Assembly: GCF_002381345.1 (NCBI RefSeq)
Contig: NZ_CP020660.1
Coordinates: forward strand, 1,178,001 to 1,242,000
Length of the DNA: 64,000 bases
Direction of reading: 5' to 3'
Source: Candidatus Enterovibrio altilux
GTDB taxonomy: Bacteria; Pseudomonadota; Gammaproteobacteria; Enterobacterales; Vibrionaceae
The translations under genes and the position numbers were made by a program. The notes beneath the pieces are model-generated. The model had not been told where the DNA came from and did not search any database. It worked only from the letters and a program-made list of their open reading frames with translations. Of the stretch, positions 22,329-34,698 are shown in pieces; position 1 is the first letter of the stretch; each line of letters opens with the position of its first letter.

Positions 22329-22808
22329 TTAGCGATCTAACACCACAAACTTCATATTGAACTGATTAAGTTCATCAGCCTTATAATGTTCTGAATGGCT
22401 GATACTCCATCCTGCTTGCCAGTCGGGAAACTGTGTGTCACCCTCAATATCGGCATCAATAAATGTAAGATATAAGCGATTAGCACGGGGTAAAATCGCA
22501 GTATAAATAGTTTCACCTCCTATAATCACCATTTCTTCAACACCAGCCACAAGTGTACAGGCATCATTAATGCTCATCACGCTTTCCACACCGTCAGCTG
22601 ACCAGCCACTATTTAGACTCATTACAATATTACGCCTTTCTGGTAATGGACGACCAATAGATTCATATGTTTTACGACCCATGATGATGGGCCTTCCTAA
22701 CGTATTGCGCTTAAACCAACTAAAGTCGGCCGGTAAGTACCAAGGTATTGCATTATTTTTTCCAATAACTCTGCCTTTTGTCATCGCCGCAATCATGCTA
22801 ATTTTCAT
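22329..22808 (-). CDS. folA: Dihydrofolate reductase FolA
   Basis: NADPH-dependent reduction of dihydrofolate, needed because ThyA produces dihydrofolate. It has 159 aa, identical in length to E. coli. The active-site acid is D28 in PWYLPADFSWF; GRKTYES and the IIGGETIY nucleotide-binding block are present. It is convergent with apaH as in Vibrio. The SD is weak. Confidence 0.97.
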   Translation of the reverse strand: MKISMIAAMTKGRVIGKNNAIPWYLPADFSWFKRNTLGRPIIMGRKTYESIGRPLPERRNIVMSLNSGWSADGVESVMSINDACTLVAGVEEMVIIGGETIYTAILPRANRLYLTFIDADIEGDTQFPDWQAGWSISHSEHYKADELNQFNMKFVVLDR

Positions 22809-23578
22809 CGTGAATAGTGTCTCTTCATTGTTGAAATTTTGTGTTTTTTAGTATCAGATGCTGAGTGTGTATTCAGTAAGTTGATTGTAGTTTAAAGGTT
22901 ATATTTTTATTCAATAAATGTACCAATGACTTTGTCATGCATCTTTGTGAATTTTAAAGATCGAATTATTTTTTATTTAGCTATTGTAAGTGAGTGCGTA
23001 TGATCAAACTTACTTTCTTAGTGCGTGGCGCATAGAACATATATCAACAATTTATTTATTCTTGGGAAGAATATCGGACACATTAAAGCTATCAATAAAT
23101 CAGAATGCAATTCTGAATTTTGAGAAATTCTTAATAAGGATATTGAATAATTTTTTCAATTTAGGCTCCATGCATCCCAGAGTCAGCGTGATCTTGTTTT
23201 ACTACACTAAAAAAATTATTGCTCACCCGTTTCGCAGATCAGCTCCACCTTCTGTACGTCAAAAGAGAGCATGATTACAAAGTAGGTTAAAAATTTTTAT
23301 ACATGAACAATCGCATTAATAATGATGTATAGTGCTTGAACTGAATTATGTATATGAGCATTATTCATAGTAAATTCAATAATGTACTAGTGATATTAAT
23401 TTGATACATTGTGTAGGGATATCCAAACTAGAAGGTACAACAACATTGTTTACAACGTAAGAGTTGGGGCCCACTATAATCTATTCTGTACTTTTGAACT
23501 TTTCTTGTTTGCTGACAGAGATAGTACTTAACATCAACGGTAGCTACAATAATCACTCCGCAAGAACCGGTACATTAC
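22809..23578. other. Gene desert upstream of folA
   Basis: 770 bp with no recognisable gene. A GTG-initiated 94-codon frame (22990-23274) has no family signature. 22866-22970 is similar to 43567-43671, another upstream region (listed separately). Confidence 0.5.
22866..22970. repeat. Dispersed non-IS repeat, copy 1
   Basis: About 105 bp aligning with 43567-43671 at very roughly 70% identity by eye. Shared words include GTTTAAAGGT and ACTTTGTCA. Each copy lies directly upstream of a minus-strand gene (folA here, a broken GGDEF gene there). Confidence 0.6.
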
Positions 23579-24344
23579 GGCTTTGTTTCCTTATTTGAGT
23601 TCCGATAGCAACTCGCAACATAATGACTATTATACGATCGTTTTTATTTTAGATATACCTAGTTCTGTCAGCTTATTTAATGCTTTTATTATTGCGTAAA
23701 TTTTTTTAAGCTGGGTATTATATTTTTTACGTGCAATGTCTTTCCGAATAGCTTTTTGACTTAAAACCTTGTTGTTTTTGCTAGGGAATGTTTATGGTTA
23801 TTATACTTTGTTTATCAAAGCTTATGTGCACTGTATTACTTATGGCAACTGACCATTAAATTACGTGGATGGCTTTCTTACCCTAAAGCTACCCCTTTTT
23901 TTGATGGGATGAGTGGAACTGCTCGTTTAATACGAACGATTTCGTAACATTGTCTGGTGTTGTCAGCACCATTTACCTTATATTGCATTCATTCTTTGGT
24001 TGGATTCTTTGAACAAGTTAAATAACACCTCAGTCAATTACATTCAATGTATTTAACTCAGCAGCAACGATTTTATGCGTATTTATATCTATGATTAAAT
24101 CTGATTTGCTACAAACTCGATATTGTCCAACAGTACCATGTTTTGTTACGTGCTATTTGTCTTCACTATAACTTTTAACTTCATAGGAGCAATGGCTAAG
24201 TACAGGTTGGTGCCTGTAGTCTTCGTTTTGAATGCAACGTTAATTGTTTAGGCACGCTTGCTAATGCATGGATAATGAGGACATAACAACGGTAGTTAAG
24301 TAAGTCTGAAAATATATTTCATAAATCTATGCAGACATTTACAG
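23579..24344 (-). mobile_element. IS903-type remnant lacking left end
   Basis: Minus copy from the right terminus GGCTTTGTTTCCTTATTTGAG at 23579, losing similarity near 24344 in the transposase N-terminal region. Heavily mutated. Confidence 0.85.
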
Positions 24345-24358
24345 AACCACGCATGCTG

Positions 24359-24445
24359 GGCTTTGTTTCCTAATGCTAGTTTAGGTAGCAAATCCTAACA
24401 TGATTAACAATGAAACAAGCGCTTTCAGTCTGAATTACTTTTTCA
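24359..24445 (-). mobile_element. IS903-type right-end fragment
   Basis: GGGCTTTGTTTCCTAATGCTAG... matches the terminal 85 bp of the IS right end in minus orientation; it then stops abruptly. Confidence 0.75.
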
Positions 24446-24578
24446 AAATTACTTGAATCTCGTCAAGTAAGCTCTGTTTAATCAACTAATTGATCTGAGT
24501 GTTTAATTAATGTTGCTATACAACAGCTCTTTGAGACAGACAATAATGCATGTTGTAGATTCGCAAAGCAGCTAAATC

Positions 24579-25512
24579 GGCTTTGTAGCATAAATAAGGG
24601 AACTTAATTATTAATTTATGCTCGAAACAACTAGGCTCACTTAAATATTCAGGTATATATATAAATTTTATTATAAAACAACTAATTGTAAGCAGTATAA
24701 TCACGTTGTAATTAATCGTAAGACACTAATATTTTGGATTACTAAAGAAACTATTTTGCTATGAAATTAAACTAAGATTGGTAATCGGAGGGAGCCTGTG
24801 TTTATGTCACAACCTAGCCATTTCAATGGCTTTTACGGTTAAACATGTATTTTAATGTCATCGAGAGGTCAGCAAGGATTCATTAATTTTGTGTTCATAC
24901 TCGCTCAGCTGCCGTTGTTATACTTTCATTACTCATGCATTAACAAGTGAGCCTAAAGGGTTAACGTCGCGTTCAAGATGACAACAAAGAAGCCATCCAG
25001 CATTTAGCCATCGATTATACGGGGTTCAAAATTTACGGCGAAGGCGAATGACAAGCAAAAAGTATTGTACTAACGGAAACAGCGAATCTGACGCAAGTTA
25101 CATTTAGAGGTAGATGTAAAAATGCATGAAATTATTATTGCTGAGTTAAGCTCATTAAATGTGACTGACGGTGAAGTACTACCTTATTTGCTTAAACAGA
25201 CCCGCCGAAGAATCAAATGTAATATTAGGCGATGGTGCATATGGCACAAGACAATGTTACGAACCTCTTTGTATTAAAAAAGCGATTTCTCCACCTTGCC
25301 AAGGGAAAAAATAATTTTTAAATTAAGTTATCCGCGTAATTTAGCGGTCAGCTACCAGAAGTTATACGGTGTAAATTAGTATTAAAAAAATAACGTTCGA
25401 TTATCATAAACGTTTTCCATCAAAAATGGCAATGTTTCGAGTTAAAAATTTTTCAGAGGGACATTGAGCCTAAGAAATTACAATGCACAATTTGGTGGAA
25501 TCTGCGCCATCT
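24579..25512 (+). mobile_element. IS903-type remnant truncated near right end
   Basis: Plus copy with left terminus GGCTTTGTAGCATAAATAAGGG. Transposase motifs are traceable through the region equivalent to DDE, but frameshifted. The similarity ends at about 25512, before the right terminus. Confidence 0.85.
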
Positions 25513-25798
25513 TTGAAGTACTATGAAAATATGCTAATGCTTAGTTAATATGAGCGAAGGTTTCGCAATAACTTAAATATTTCGCTGTTACCTTTTGATT
25601 ATAGACTAAAGTAGAGATGTGCTTACGCGTGTAATCTTATCCCATTTTTATTGGGTCGTAATGGTTTTGTTTTTCAAAGTAGGAAAAAAGCCGTTAAAGC
25701 CTCCATTAACATCAAACGCAACCATAGCAAAGCCCTTAAAGTTCAAGTTAGAGCTTTTTATTTTTTATGGTTTCTTCTATTGAAGCTTACAAACAAGA

Positions 25799-27418
25799 CT
25801 AGTTGCAAGGAGAATCAGGTACCAGAATCGTTGGGCCACTATTTTTTAATTTATTAGGATAGTCGATAGTGTAATGTAAGCCGCGGCTCTCCTTTCGTGA
25901 CATCGCACAGCGCACCATTAATTCAGCAACTTGTAAAAGATTCCGTAATTCCAGTAAGTTATTGGATACGCGGAAGTTACTGTAGTACTCATTGATCTCT
26001 TCTTTCAATAGGTCGATACGTCGTAGTGCACGTTCAAGACGTTTGGTTGAACGTACAATACCGACGTAATCCCACATGAATAAACGTAACTCATGCCAAT
26101 TGTGTTGAATGACCACTTCTTCATCTGAGCAACATACCAGATTGTCATTCCAGTGAGGTAGTGAAGGTGGCATCTTTGCTGCGGAAGCGTGTTCGGCAAT
26201 ATGCATGGCGGCAGTCCATGCATATACAACACATTCTAATAAAGAATTTGATGCCATACGATTGGCACCATGAAGACCGGTGTAGCTGACTTCACCAATT
26301 GCGTATAAACCATGAAGATCGGTCTGACCGTTTCTATCAACCATTACACCACCACACGTATAGTGAGCAGCAGGAACAATAGGGATTGTAGTTTGAGTTA
26401 GGTCAAACCCAAACGTTATAAGCTTTTCATGGATGGTGAAAAAATGTTTAGTGATGAATTCAGGATCTTTATGGCTGATATCAATGTACATACAATCAGC
26501 ACCAAGGCGTTTCATTTCATAATCGATAGCACGTGCCACAATATCTCGAGGTGCCAATTCACCTCGTTCATCAAAGTCTGACATAAAGCGAGAACCATCC
26601 GGTCTTCGTAAGTATGCGCCTTCACCACGGAGCGCCTCTGTCAGCAAAAAATTATGTGCGGCTGGATGAAATAAACAGGTGGGATGGAATTGGTTAAACT
26701 CAAGGTTTGCTACGCGACAACCTGCACGCCATGCCATTGCAATGCCATCGCCAGAAGAAACGTCTGGATTTGAGGTGTATTGATAGACTTTAGAAGCGCC
26801 ACCAGAAGCCAATACCACAAATTTAGCCCGCACGGTTTCAACAACTTCACGCTCGTGGTTCCACACATAAACGCCGAGAACGCGATTTGTTCCTAAAGTT
26901 CCAATTTTTTTACGTGTAATTAAGTCCAAAGCATTATGTCGTTCTAGTATTGTAATACTAGAATGTTTGCGTACGTTCTCTTGCAACGCCGTTTGTACAA
27001 CCATGCCAGTGGCATCTGCAGCATGTAGAATACGACGATGGCTATGCCCGCCTTCACGAGTTAGGTGATATTTTGGAGTATTGCTATTATTATTTTCTTC
27101 TCGGTCAAACGTAACCCCACCATCAATTAGCCATTGAACACATTTTTTTGCATTTTTAGCTATAAATTCAACGATATTTTTGTCACAAATACCATCCCCT
27201 GCAATTTGGGTGTCTTCTATGTGTGATTTAATGGAGTCATTTGCGTCAAAAACGGCAGCGATACCGCCTTGTGCATAATACGTTGCTCCTTCGTTTTGTG
27301 GTCCTTTGCACAGCACTATAATTTTTTGTGTTGAAGCAAGACGAAGTGCTAACGACAGTCCTGCTGCTCCGCTGCCTATAATCAGTACATCACAAATATG
27401 TTCTTGGTAATTATTCAT
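25799..27418 (-). CDS. nadB: L-aspartate oxidase NadB
   Basis: FAD enzyme that oxidises L-aspartate to iminoaspartate, the first step of de novo NAD synthesis with NadA. It has 539 aa (E. coli 540). The dinucleotide fold GSGAAG is at 15-20. Also present are [13 protein letters not shown], the flavoprotein FNQFHPTCL, and the C-terminal helical domain. In Vibrio it is divergent from rpoE; here the upstream side is dead DNA and IS, so rpoE-rse has been separated or lost from this locus. Confidence 0.97.
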   Translation of the reverse strand: MNNYQEHICDVLIIGSGAAGLSLALRLASTQKIIVLCKGPQNEGATYYAQGGIAAVFDANDSIKSHIEDTQIAGDGICDKNIVEFIAKNAKKCVQWLIDGGVTFDREENNNSNTPKYHLTREGGHSHRRILHAADATGMVVQTALQENVRKHSSITILERHNALDLITRKKIGTLGTNRVLGVYVWNHEREVVETVRAKFVVLASGGASKVYQYTSNPDVSSGDGIAMAWRAGCRVANLEFNQFHPTCLFHPAAHNFLLTEALRGEGAYLRRPDGSRFMSDFDERGELAPRDIVARAIDYEMKRLGADCMYIDISHKDPEFITKHFFTIHEKLITFGFDLTQTTIPIVPAAHYTCGGVMVDRNGQTDLHGLYAIGEVSYTGLHGANRMASNSLLECVVYAWTAAMHIAEHASAAKMPPSLPHWNDNLVCCSDEEVVIQHNWHELRLFMWDYVGIVRSTKRLERALRRIDLLKEEINEYYSNFRVSNNLLELRNLLQVAELMVRCAMSRKESRGLHYTIDYPNKLKNSGPTILVPDSPCN

Positions 27419-27716
27419 TTATTACGTATTCCTTTTACCCGAATGGAGCGATATCCATTTTTCCGTCATTCATTAGGAATACCGTGATTGAATCGGAGAA
27501 ATATACAGCGAGTTTACATTAATTGTTCAGTGCGAAGAATCTCATAATGATAAGGGAGTAAAGAAAATTAAGCTTTGCTCTGCTCCAGAGTTTATCGTAT
27601 GTCTTATTAAATACATATAGAATAGTTAGTTGATCTAGTAAACTTTGTGAGTTATATTAGATTATAGGGAGTATTTTTTAATAAAAATATAGATAGTAGT
27701 TCTCAGTAGACTTAAC
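27419..27716. other. Gene-free stretch upstream of nadB
   Basis: Likely holds the nadB promoter. No trace of the divergent rpoE expected in Vibrio was recognised. Confidence 0.4.
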
Positions 27717-28688
27717 TATTAGTAGAGTGCTTTCGTTTTGGGCATACTTGGCCATGTTAACTTATGTAACGCTTTTATTATGGCGTCAGTTTCACTAATC
27801 TGAGTTGTGTGATTCCTTAGGCTCAATGTCCCTCTCAGTAGTTTTTGACTTGCGCTATGCTTATCTCTGTTATGGAACGTTTATGGTAACCGGCTTTATT
27901 TCCTAAATAAGGGAGCTAAATTTTCAATTAACACTTTAAACAGTTAGGCTAACTTAGCTATTCAGGGCTATGAATAATTTTCGCTACAAATTAACTAATT
28001 GAAAGCAATATAATCAAGCTTTAATCAATAGTGGCTCACTAACATTCTGAATTGATGAAGAGTTATTCAATTATGGAGTTAAATTAAGCAGGGTAATCAT
28101 GGGTGATTTCGTTTATTTAGCGATTTAGCGATGACGACGGCCCTCATGGTTAAATGTATTAGCAAGCGAGCCTATATGGTTAATGTCATGTTCACGACGT
28201 ATAATAAAGGACGCATACATCACTGATTACTCAAACAAACCCGCAAAAAACCAATTAGCCATTGATTCTACAGGGCTCAAAATTTACAGTGCAGGATAAT
28301 GGAAAGTAAAAAAGCATGATACTGACGGGAAACTAAGAGTTTGGCGTAAGTTACATTTAGTGGTAGATATAAACATACATGAGATCATTGTTGCTGAGTT
28401 AAGTGCACCAAATGTAACTGACCTGTGAAATGCTACCTAAAAATATCAACCGATGGTGCTTACGACACGGTTCGTATTAAACGAGCGGCTCCATTCATCC
28501 CACCAAGAAAAGGTATAACTTTTTGGGGAATGAGGTTACTCGCGTAATTTAGCGATCAGTACTAGAAGTTATACGGTTCCAGTTAGTATTGTAAAACGAA
28601 GTATGATTAATATAAACGTTCCCTATCAGAAGCAGCAATGTTTTGAGTCAAACAATTACTTGGAGGGATCTTTAGCTTAAAAGATTAT
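27717..28688 (+). mobile_element. Compound IS903-type remnant (inverted right arm plus plus-strand copy)
   Basis: A minus right arm without its terminus (27717-27891) runs through TTTATGGTAACC directly into the left terminus GGCTTTATTTCC of a plus copy (27892-28688). The plus copy carries a shuffled internal segment near 28215 (a downstream CTCAAACAAACCCGC block placed before the DDE start), indicating recombination between copies. Confidence 0.85.
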
Positions 28689-29131
28689 GATGCTTTTATT
28701 ATTACGTAGGTTGGTTGCGCCAATCTGAACACTGTAATCTCTGAGGCTCAATGTCCTTCCTGGTTTGATGCTGTCAGCACTATAATCTAATATTTCATTG
28801 ATTTTTTAGCTGATTTATTTAAGTGAGTTAGGTGACACTTCACCATCAGTCATATTTGATAAAATTAACTTAACAGTAATGGTTTCATTAGTCTTGATAT
28901 CTTCTGCTAAATGTAACGTATGCCAGACTCAATGTTTCCTATTAGTGGCATATTTTTAACTTTTTATTTGTCTTCATCGTAAATTTTGAGCCCTGCATCA
29001 TCAATGGCTAAGTGCTGAATGATTCTTTTAGTCTTAAACGCAATGTTAACTGTTTTGACTTGCTTGTTAATGCATGCATAATAAGGGTGTAATAATGGCA
29101 GTTTAGCAATCTCAAACCCAGGACTAATGTA
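28689..29131 (-). mobile_element. IS903-type internal fragment
   Basis: Minus-orientation piece without either terminus, joined to the preceding plus copy. A short plus right-end scrap follows at 29155-29202. Confidence 0.75.
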
Positions 29132-29250
29132 TTTTTGCAGTTATAATTCGAATTCAGATAGTGAATCATATTGGAAGTTACTATCTCTACTTGAATTAGA
29201 TACTAATTTAATAGTAATGTATAATTTTTTAAGAGCTTACGTGTTTCTGA

Positions 29251-29700
29251 CTACTTAGATATAATGTTTACTTTAGCCGTTGCAAGTATTTCAGCATGAA
29301 CTTGCACGCTTATTTTATATTCACCAATGTTACGCAGGACACCTTCTGGCAGGCGCACTTCACTTTTTAGCACTTTAACACCAGCGGCAGTAATTGCATT
29401 TGCGATGTCACGAGTACCGACAGAACCGAATAATTTACCTTCGTCACCGGCTTTAGACTCGATACAAATCATTTCTAAAGTTGAAATATGCTCAGCTCGA
29501 GCAACAGCAGTAGCTAAAGTTTCATTAACTTTTGCTTCAATCTCTGCACGACGAGCTTTGAAGAGTTTAATGTTTGCTTTAGTTGCCATAACAGCCTTAC
29601 CCTGTGGAATAAGGAAATTACGTGCATAACCAGGTTTAACTGCAATCTGATCACCCAGTGAACTTAAATTATTTATTTTATCAAGCAGAATAACTTGCAT
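29251..29700 (-). CDS. rplI: 50S ribosomal protein bL9
   Basis: Ribosomal protein that binds 23S rRNA domain V and projects from the 50S subunit. It has 149 aa, the same as E. coli, with N-terminal [28 protein letters not shown], long central helix and C-terminal domain intact. GAGAGGA precedes the ATG. Last gene of the rpsF operon, 31 bp after rpsR. Confidence 0.98.
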   Translation of the reverse strand: MQVILLDKINNLSSLGDQIAVKPGYARNFLIPQGKAVMATKANIKLFKARRAEIEAKVNETLATAVARAEHISTLEMICIESKAGDEGKLFGSVGTRDIANAITAAGVKVLKSEVRLPEGVLRNIGEYKISVQVHAEILATAKVNIISK

Positions 29701-29731
29701 TATTGAGTCCTCTCAACATTGGTAGTACTGA

Positions 29732-30265
<534 letters not shown>

Positions 30266-30283
30266 ATGAATCATCAGAATAAA

Positions 30284-30682
30284 TTACTCAGCTGCCGCTT
30301 CGCCTTCAGGTTGTGAAAACTCTGGACGTTCGCCACGTTCTTCACGACGAGGAGCACGTTCTTCTTTAGCCTTCATCATTACCGACGGTTCAGTGGTAGG
30401 ACCTTTGGTACGCATGATCATGTTGCGGATCACAGCGTCATTGAAGCGAAACGCAGTTTCCAGTTCATTAACTATTGATTCATCCACTTCAACGTTCATA
30501 AGAACGTAGTGAGCTTTGTGCAGTTTGCTGATTGGGTAAGCAAGCTGACGACGACCCCAGTCCTCTAAGCGGTGAATCTCACCATCTGATTCTTTAATAG
30601 AGTCAGTATAACGTTTAATCATGCCAGCAACTTGCTCGCTTTGATCGGGGTGCACCATCAATACGATTTCGTAATGACGCAT
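30284..30682 (-). CDS. rpsF: 30S ribosomal protein bS6
   Basis: 30S platform protein, partner of bS18. It has 132 aa, with [18 protein letters not shown] at the start and an acidic, Arg/Glu-rich C-terminal tail ([10 protein letters not shown]...EAAAE) typical of the family, where RimK adds glutamates in E. coli. TAAGGAG precedes the ATG. First gene of the operon rpsF-(priB)-rpsR-rplI. Confidence 0.98.
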   Translation of the reverse strand: MRHYEIVLMVHPDQSEQVAGMIKRYTDSIKESDGEIHRLEDWGRRQLAYPISKLHKAHYVLMNVEVDESIVNELETAFRFNDAVIRNMIMRTKGPTTEPSVMMKAKEERAPRREERGERPEFSQPEGEAAAE

Positions 30683-31019
30683 AGGTTGCTCCTTACGGTT
30701 TATTCAGCTTCCAACATTGGCCCAGTCGTCCAAAAGAAGCAAGGAACGAAAGTAAAAGACTGAGAATTTTGAGGCAAAAGAATACAAAATAGCATAGCCA
30801 ATAGCAATAACTATTCACGTAATCAGCCGTAATAGGTAAGAAGTTGTAAATTGTACCTTTCCCCAGTTAGCCGCACTTTTGTGATAGCGCCCAAATTTGA
30901 CATTATACAAAAAATAAACACAAGATTATGCGCATCATGCTTATTCATCTGTAAATCACTGTTTTTATTATGTAAATTATATTTACGGATTTATTCTTTC
31001 ATTGTTTATGTTTGTTTCC
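30683..31019 (-). promoter_or_regulatory. Upstream region of the rpsF operon
   Basis: 337 bp without a gene. On the minus strand a TATAAT lies at about 30909-30904, but I find no good -35 at 16-18 bp, so the promoter assignment is tentative. A long leader would fit the S6:S18-binding leaders known upstream of rpsF, though I could not fold one with confidence. Confidence 0.35.
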
Positions 31020-31766
31020 ATGTTTAACTTGAACCATTCTTGTGTCTGCTAGAGACCGTTTATGGTAACCAGCTTTATTTCCTAAATCAGGGAACGAAAT
31101 TTTTAATCAATGTTCTAAACAGTTAGGCTCACTTAAATATTCAAGTCTATGAACAATCTTCGCTATAAAACAACTAACTGAAAGCAGTATCATCAAGCTT
31201 TAATCAATCGTAGTTCACTAATATTTTAGTTTAATGAAGAAGCTATTCAGCTAATGGAATCAAACGATGCAAAGTAATCATAGGAGACTCCGTTTATTTA
31301 GCGATTTAGCCGTTAAGATGATTTCATGGTTAAATGCGTATTTCTAATGCCATTATGAGGTCTGTAAAAATTCATAAATTATGTTTTCAAACTTACTTAA
31401 CTGCCGTTGTCATGCTCTCACTATTCATGCATTAGCAAACGAGCCAAAGTGGTGAACATTACGTTCAAGATGAAAAATAAAGGAACCATTCAGTACTTAG
31501 TTATTGCTTCTACGGACTCAAAGCCTGCGGTGCAGGAAAATAGAAAGCAAAAAAGCATGGCACTGATGGAAAATGGGGGAGCCTGGCACAAGTTACATTT
31601 AGCGGTAGATATAAGAACGCACGTAATCATTGCTGTTGAGTTAAATGCATCAGATGTGACTGACAGTGAAGTGCTACCTCACTTGTTTAAACAGACTCGC
31701 TGAAAATTAATGCAATATCAGGTGGGTAGTATTGACTAACCAGACAATGTTACGAAACCAGTCATA
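31020..31766 (+). mobile_element. Compound IS903-type remnant (short inverted arm plus plus-strand copy)
   Basis: A minus right-arm scrap ending TATGGTAACC at 31070 abuts the left terminus AGCTTTATTTCC of a plus copy (31071-31766). The plus copy keeps a 98-codon stretch (31407-31703) covering the first part of the DDE domain, and is cut at about 31766 by the next element. Confidence 0.85.
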
Positions 31767-31767
31767 T

Positions 31768-33042
31768 GACTTTATTTCCTAATTCGCATTCGGAGAAGAA
31801 ATCCCAGCATGATTAACGATTAAACAATTGCTTTTATTTGAGGCATACTTAGCCCGGTCAGCTTATTTAACGTTTTTATCATGGCGTAAGTTTCGCTAAT
31901 CTGAGGATTATGATCTTTTAATCTCAATGTCCCTCCTAGTAGTTTTTTGACTCGAAACATTGTTGTTTCTGACAGGGAACGTTTATGGCAACTATACCTC
32001 ATTTCCCAATGCTGATTTGAACCGCATAACCTCTCATAACTGACCGATAAATTATGCGAGTGGTTTCGCTCCCCAAAAGTTGCTCTTTTTTTGGCGGTAT
32101 GAGTGGAACTGCTCATTTAATTCGAACGGTTGCGTAATATTATCTGGTGTCGCAAGCACCATCGACGGATATTTTATTGATTTTTCAGCGGGTCTATTCG
32201 AATAAATCAGGCAGCATGTTACTGTCAGTCACATTTGATGCATTTAATTTAGCAGTAATGATTTCATGCATGTTTATATCTATCGCTACATGTAACTTGC
32301 GTCAGACTCCCCGTTTTCCATCAGTGCCATGCTTTTTTGCTTTCTATTTTTCTGCACCGTAGGCGTTGAGTTCGTAGAAGCGATAACTAAGTACTGGATG
32401 GTTCCTTTATTCTTCATCTTGAACGTAATGTTCACCGCTTTGGCTCGTTTGCTAATGCATGAATAGTGAGAGCATGACAACGACAGTTGAAGAAGTTTGG
32501 AAACATAATTTATGAATTTTTGCAGACCTCACAATGGCATTGGAAATACGCATTTAACCATGAAATCATCTTAACGGCTAAATCGCTAAATAAACGGAGT
32601 CTCCTATGATTACTTTGCATCGTTTGATTCCATTAGCTGAATAGCTTCTTCATTAAACTAAAATATTAGTGAACTACGATTGATTAAAGCTTGATGACAC
32701 TGCTTTCAGTTAGTTGTTTTATAGCGAAGATTGTTCATAGACTTGAATATTTAAGTGAGCCTAACTGTTTAAAGTGTTGATTGAAAACTTAGTTCCTTGA
32801 TTTAAAAAAATAAAGTCGTTACCAGAAACTTTCCCTAGCAAAGACAGTAATGGTTCGAGTCAAAAAATTACTAGGAGGAACATTGAGCCTAAGGAGTCAT
32901 ATAACTCAGATTAGTGAAACCGATGGCATGATAAAAGCTTTAAATAAGCTGATAGAACTAAGTATGCCTAGCATGAAAGCGATTGTCTAATAGTTAACCA
33001 TGTTGAAACTTATTATTTGAGCTTAAATTAAAAAACAAGGTT
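31768..33042 (-). mobile_element. Best-preserved compound IS: full minus copy plus inverted right arm
   Basis: Right terminus at 31768 and left terminus ending near 32816, then a plus right arm 32817-33042 ending AAAAAACAAGG. The transposase C-terminus is readable at 31820-32116: SETTMFRVKKLLGGTLRL carries the third acidic residue of the IS903-subgroup DDE triad. The middle is broken. The two outer ends of the element are inverted right ends of about 225 bp. Confidence 0.88.
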
Positions 33043-33299
33043 CATGAGAGCCGCCGTAATGATGAAATTGCTAAATCAACGAGGCCTTCCATAATTATCC
33101 GGTTTAGTTTGATTCCATAGCTGAATAGCTTCTTCATCAATTTAGAATGTTAGTGAACCATCATTGATTCAAGTTTGATTATACTGTATCTAGTTAGTCG
33201 TTTTGTAGCTAAGCTGATTCATAAACTTGAATATTAAGTAAACCTAGCTGTTTAGAGCATAGGTTGATAGTTTAGTTCTATAATTTAGGAAACAAAGTC
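33043..33299 (-). mobile_element. IS903-type left-end fragment
   Basis: Minus-orientation left 255 bp of the IS ending TTAGGAAACAAAGTC, directly after the compound element. Confidence 0.8.
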
Positions 33300-33419
33300 A
33301 TGGGAGGTTGCATAATGTTAATCTAAAGAGTTGCTTGCATTTTCTTCGCGTGGACAGCATACTAATATTATGCTGATTGTCTGCGGAGCCTGGTGCCTTC
33401 ACTTGGATTTGGACCGTTT

Positions 33420-33992
33420 ATGTTACAAATAAATAAGCAACGTCTACGTTTACTTCGGCAATGTTTTGTGGTGTTTACTTGCTTTACAACTATCATACTA
33501 CTTTTTATGTATAGTACTCAACTCAACAATCATAATCATCACATGCTCTATGAACAGACCGAACTACTTTCCCGGGTCATCCTACGGCAAGCTGCTAATA
33601 CCGCTTATTCTGCGGTAGTAAATGATGAAATTGAAGTATTAGACAGCTTAGTGGCACGTTTACAAGCAGATAAACTGATCTTTGATGCTACTATTTATGA
33701 TCAACGAGGTAACCGGTTGGTAAGCTCTATTGGTGCCATGCCTCTGGAGCAGCTAGCAGGTATCAGCATCCCACTTTCTGTCGCAAGTATTGGTCGCCAT
33801 CAATTAGTAGAGCCCATTTTTCGTGATGGCCATATGGCTGGATTTGTTCGCATTACCCTTGAGCACGCAAAGATCATCAAAGCCACATCAAATAGGTTAG
33901 AGCAAAATATTAACTTGGTGCGATCGATGATGTTGATCGCTATTATAACTGGTGGATTATTGATATTGGCTTTCGCCAATAGGAATAATTAA
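33420..33992 (+). CDS. smp: Smp/YtjB-family inner-membrane protein, slightly short
   Basis: 190-aa protein with two membrane segments (about residues 12-31 and 165-185) flanking a periplasmic domain, the architecture of E. coli YtjB/Smp (214 aa). Conserved stretches include LIFDATIYDQRGNRL, QLVEPIFRDGHMAGFVRITLE and NLVRSMMLIAIITG. It ends shortly after the second membrane segment, lacking most of the cytosolic tail, and an IS starts 20 bp after the stop, so the tail may have been lost to the insertion. A GTG at 33393 with GGAG is an alternative start. Function unknown. In relatives it is divergent from serB; here both point the same way, 3.6 kb apart. Confidence 0.8.
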   Translation: MLQINKQRLRLLRQCFVVFTCFTTIILLFMYSTQLNNHNHHMLYEQTELLSRVILRQAANTAYSAVVNDEIEVLDSLVARLQADKLIFDATIYDQRGNRLVSSIGAMPLEQLAGISIPLSVASIGRHQLVEPIFRDGHMAGFVRITLEHAKIIKATSNRLEQNINLVRSMMLIAIITGGLLILAFANRNN

Positions 33993-34011
33993 GGGTGTGC
34001 AATATTATTTT

Positions 34012-34698
34012 GGCGTTGTTTTCTAAATCATGGAACTAAATTTTTAAGCAATACGCTAAACAGTTAGGCTCACTGCAATATTCAAGTCTATGAAGAAGCT
34101 TAGCTACAAAAACAACTAATTCGAAGCAGTATAGTCAAGCTTTAACCAATAATGGCTCACTAATATTTTGGATTGAGGAAGTAGCTATTCAACGACAATA
34201 TAAAACTAACTGGGTAATAATGGGAGACCTCGTTTATTTAGTGACTAAGCCATTATTACAGTGATTCTATCTTCAAATTGGCTCAACTATTGTTATGTTT
34301 TCCATATTCATGCATTAGCAACGTTACCTTTAAGACGAAGACTAAAGGAGCCATCCAGCACTTACTCCCCTTTATTTTACGGGGTGATAAATCTATGGTG
34401 AAGGAGAATGGCAAGTAAAAAAGCATGATGCTTATCGTTAATGTTGAGTATGGCGCAAATTATCTTGAGTGGTAGATATAAATGCGCATAAAATTCTTTC
34501 TGCGGAGTTAAGTGTGTCAAATGAGACTGATGGTGAAGTGCTACCTAACTAGCTCAAAGAGAAACGACAATGTTTTGAGTCAAAAACCCCTCGTAGGGAC
34601 ATTGAGTCTAAGGAATCACAATGCTCAGATTAGCGAAAACTACGGCACGATAAAAGCGTTAAAGAAGTCGGCAGAATTAGGTATACCTAAAAAGCCGC
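34012..34698 (+). mobile_element. IS903-type remnant with internal and right-end deletion
   Basis: Plus copy with left terminus GGCGTTGTTTTCTAAATC at 34012. A large deletion joins CTCAAAGAGAAACG to GACAATGTTTTGAGTC near 34562, and similarity ends at 34698 inside the former ilvH. Confidence 0.85.

Noticed and set aside
22990..23274. 94-codon frame upstream of folA
   Set aside because: GTG start with no SD, no family signature, and surrounded by non-coding AT-rich DNA.
25651..25857. 68-codon frame running into nadB on the opposite strand
   Set aside because: Overlaps the 3' end of nadB antisense and has no family signature; no match to the ygfX/sdhE genes expected here.
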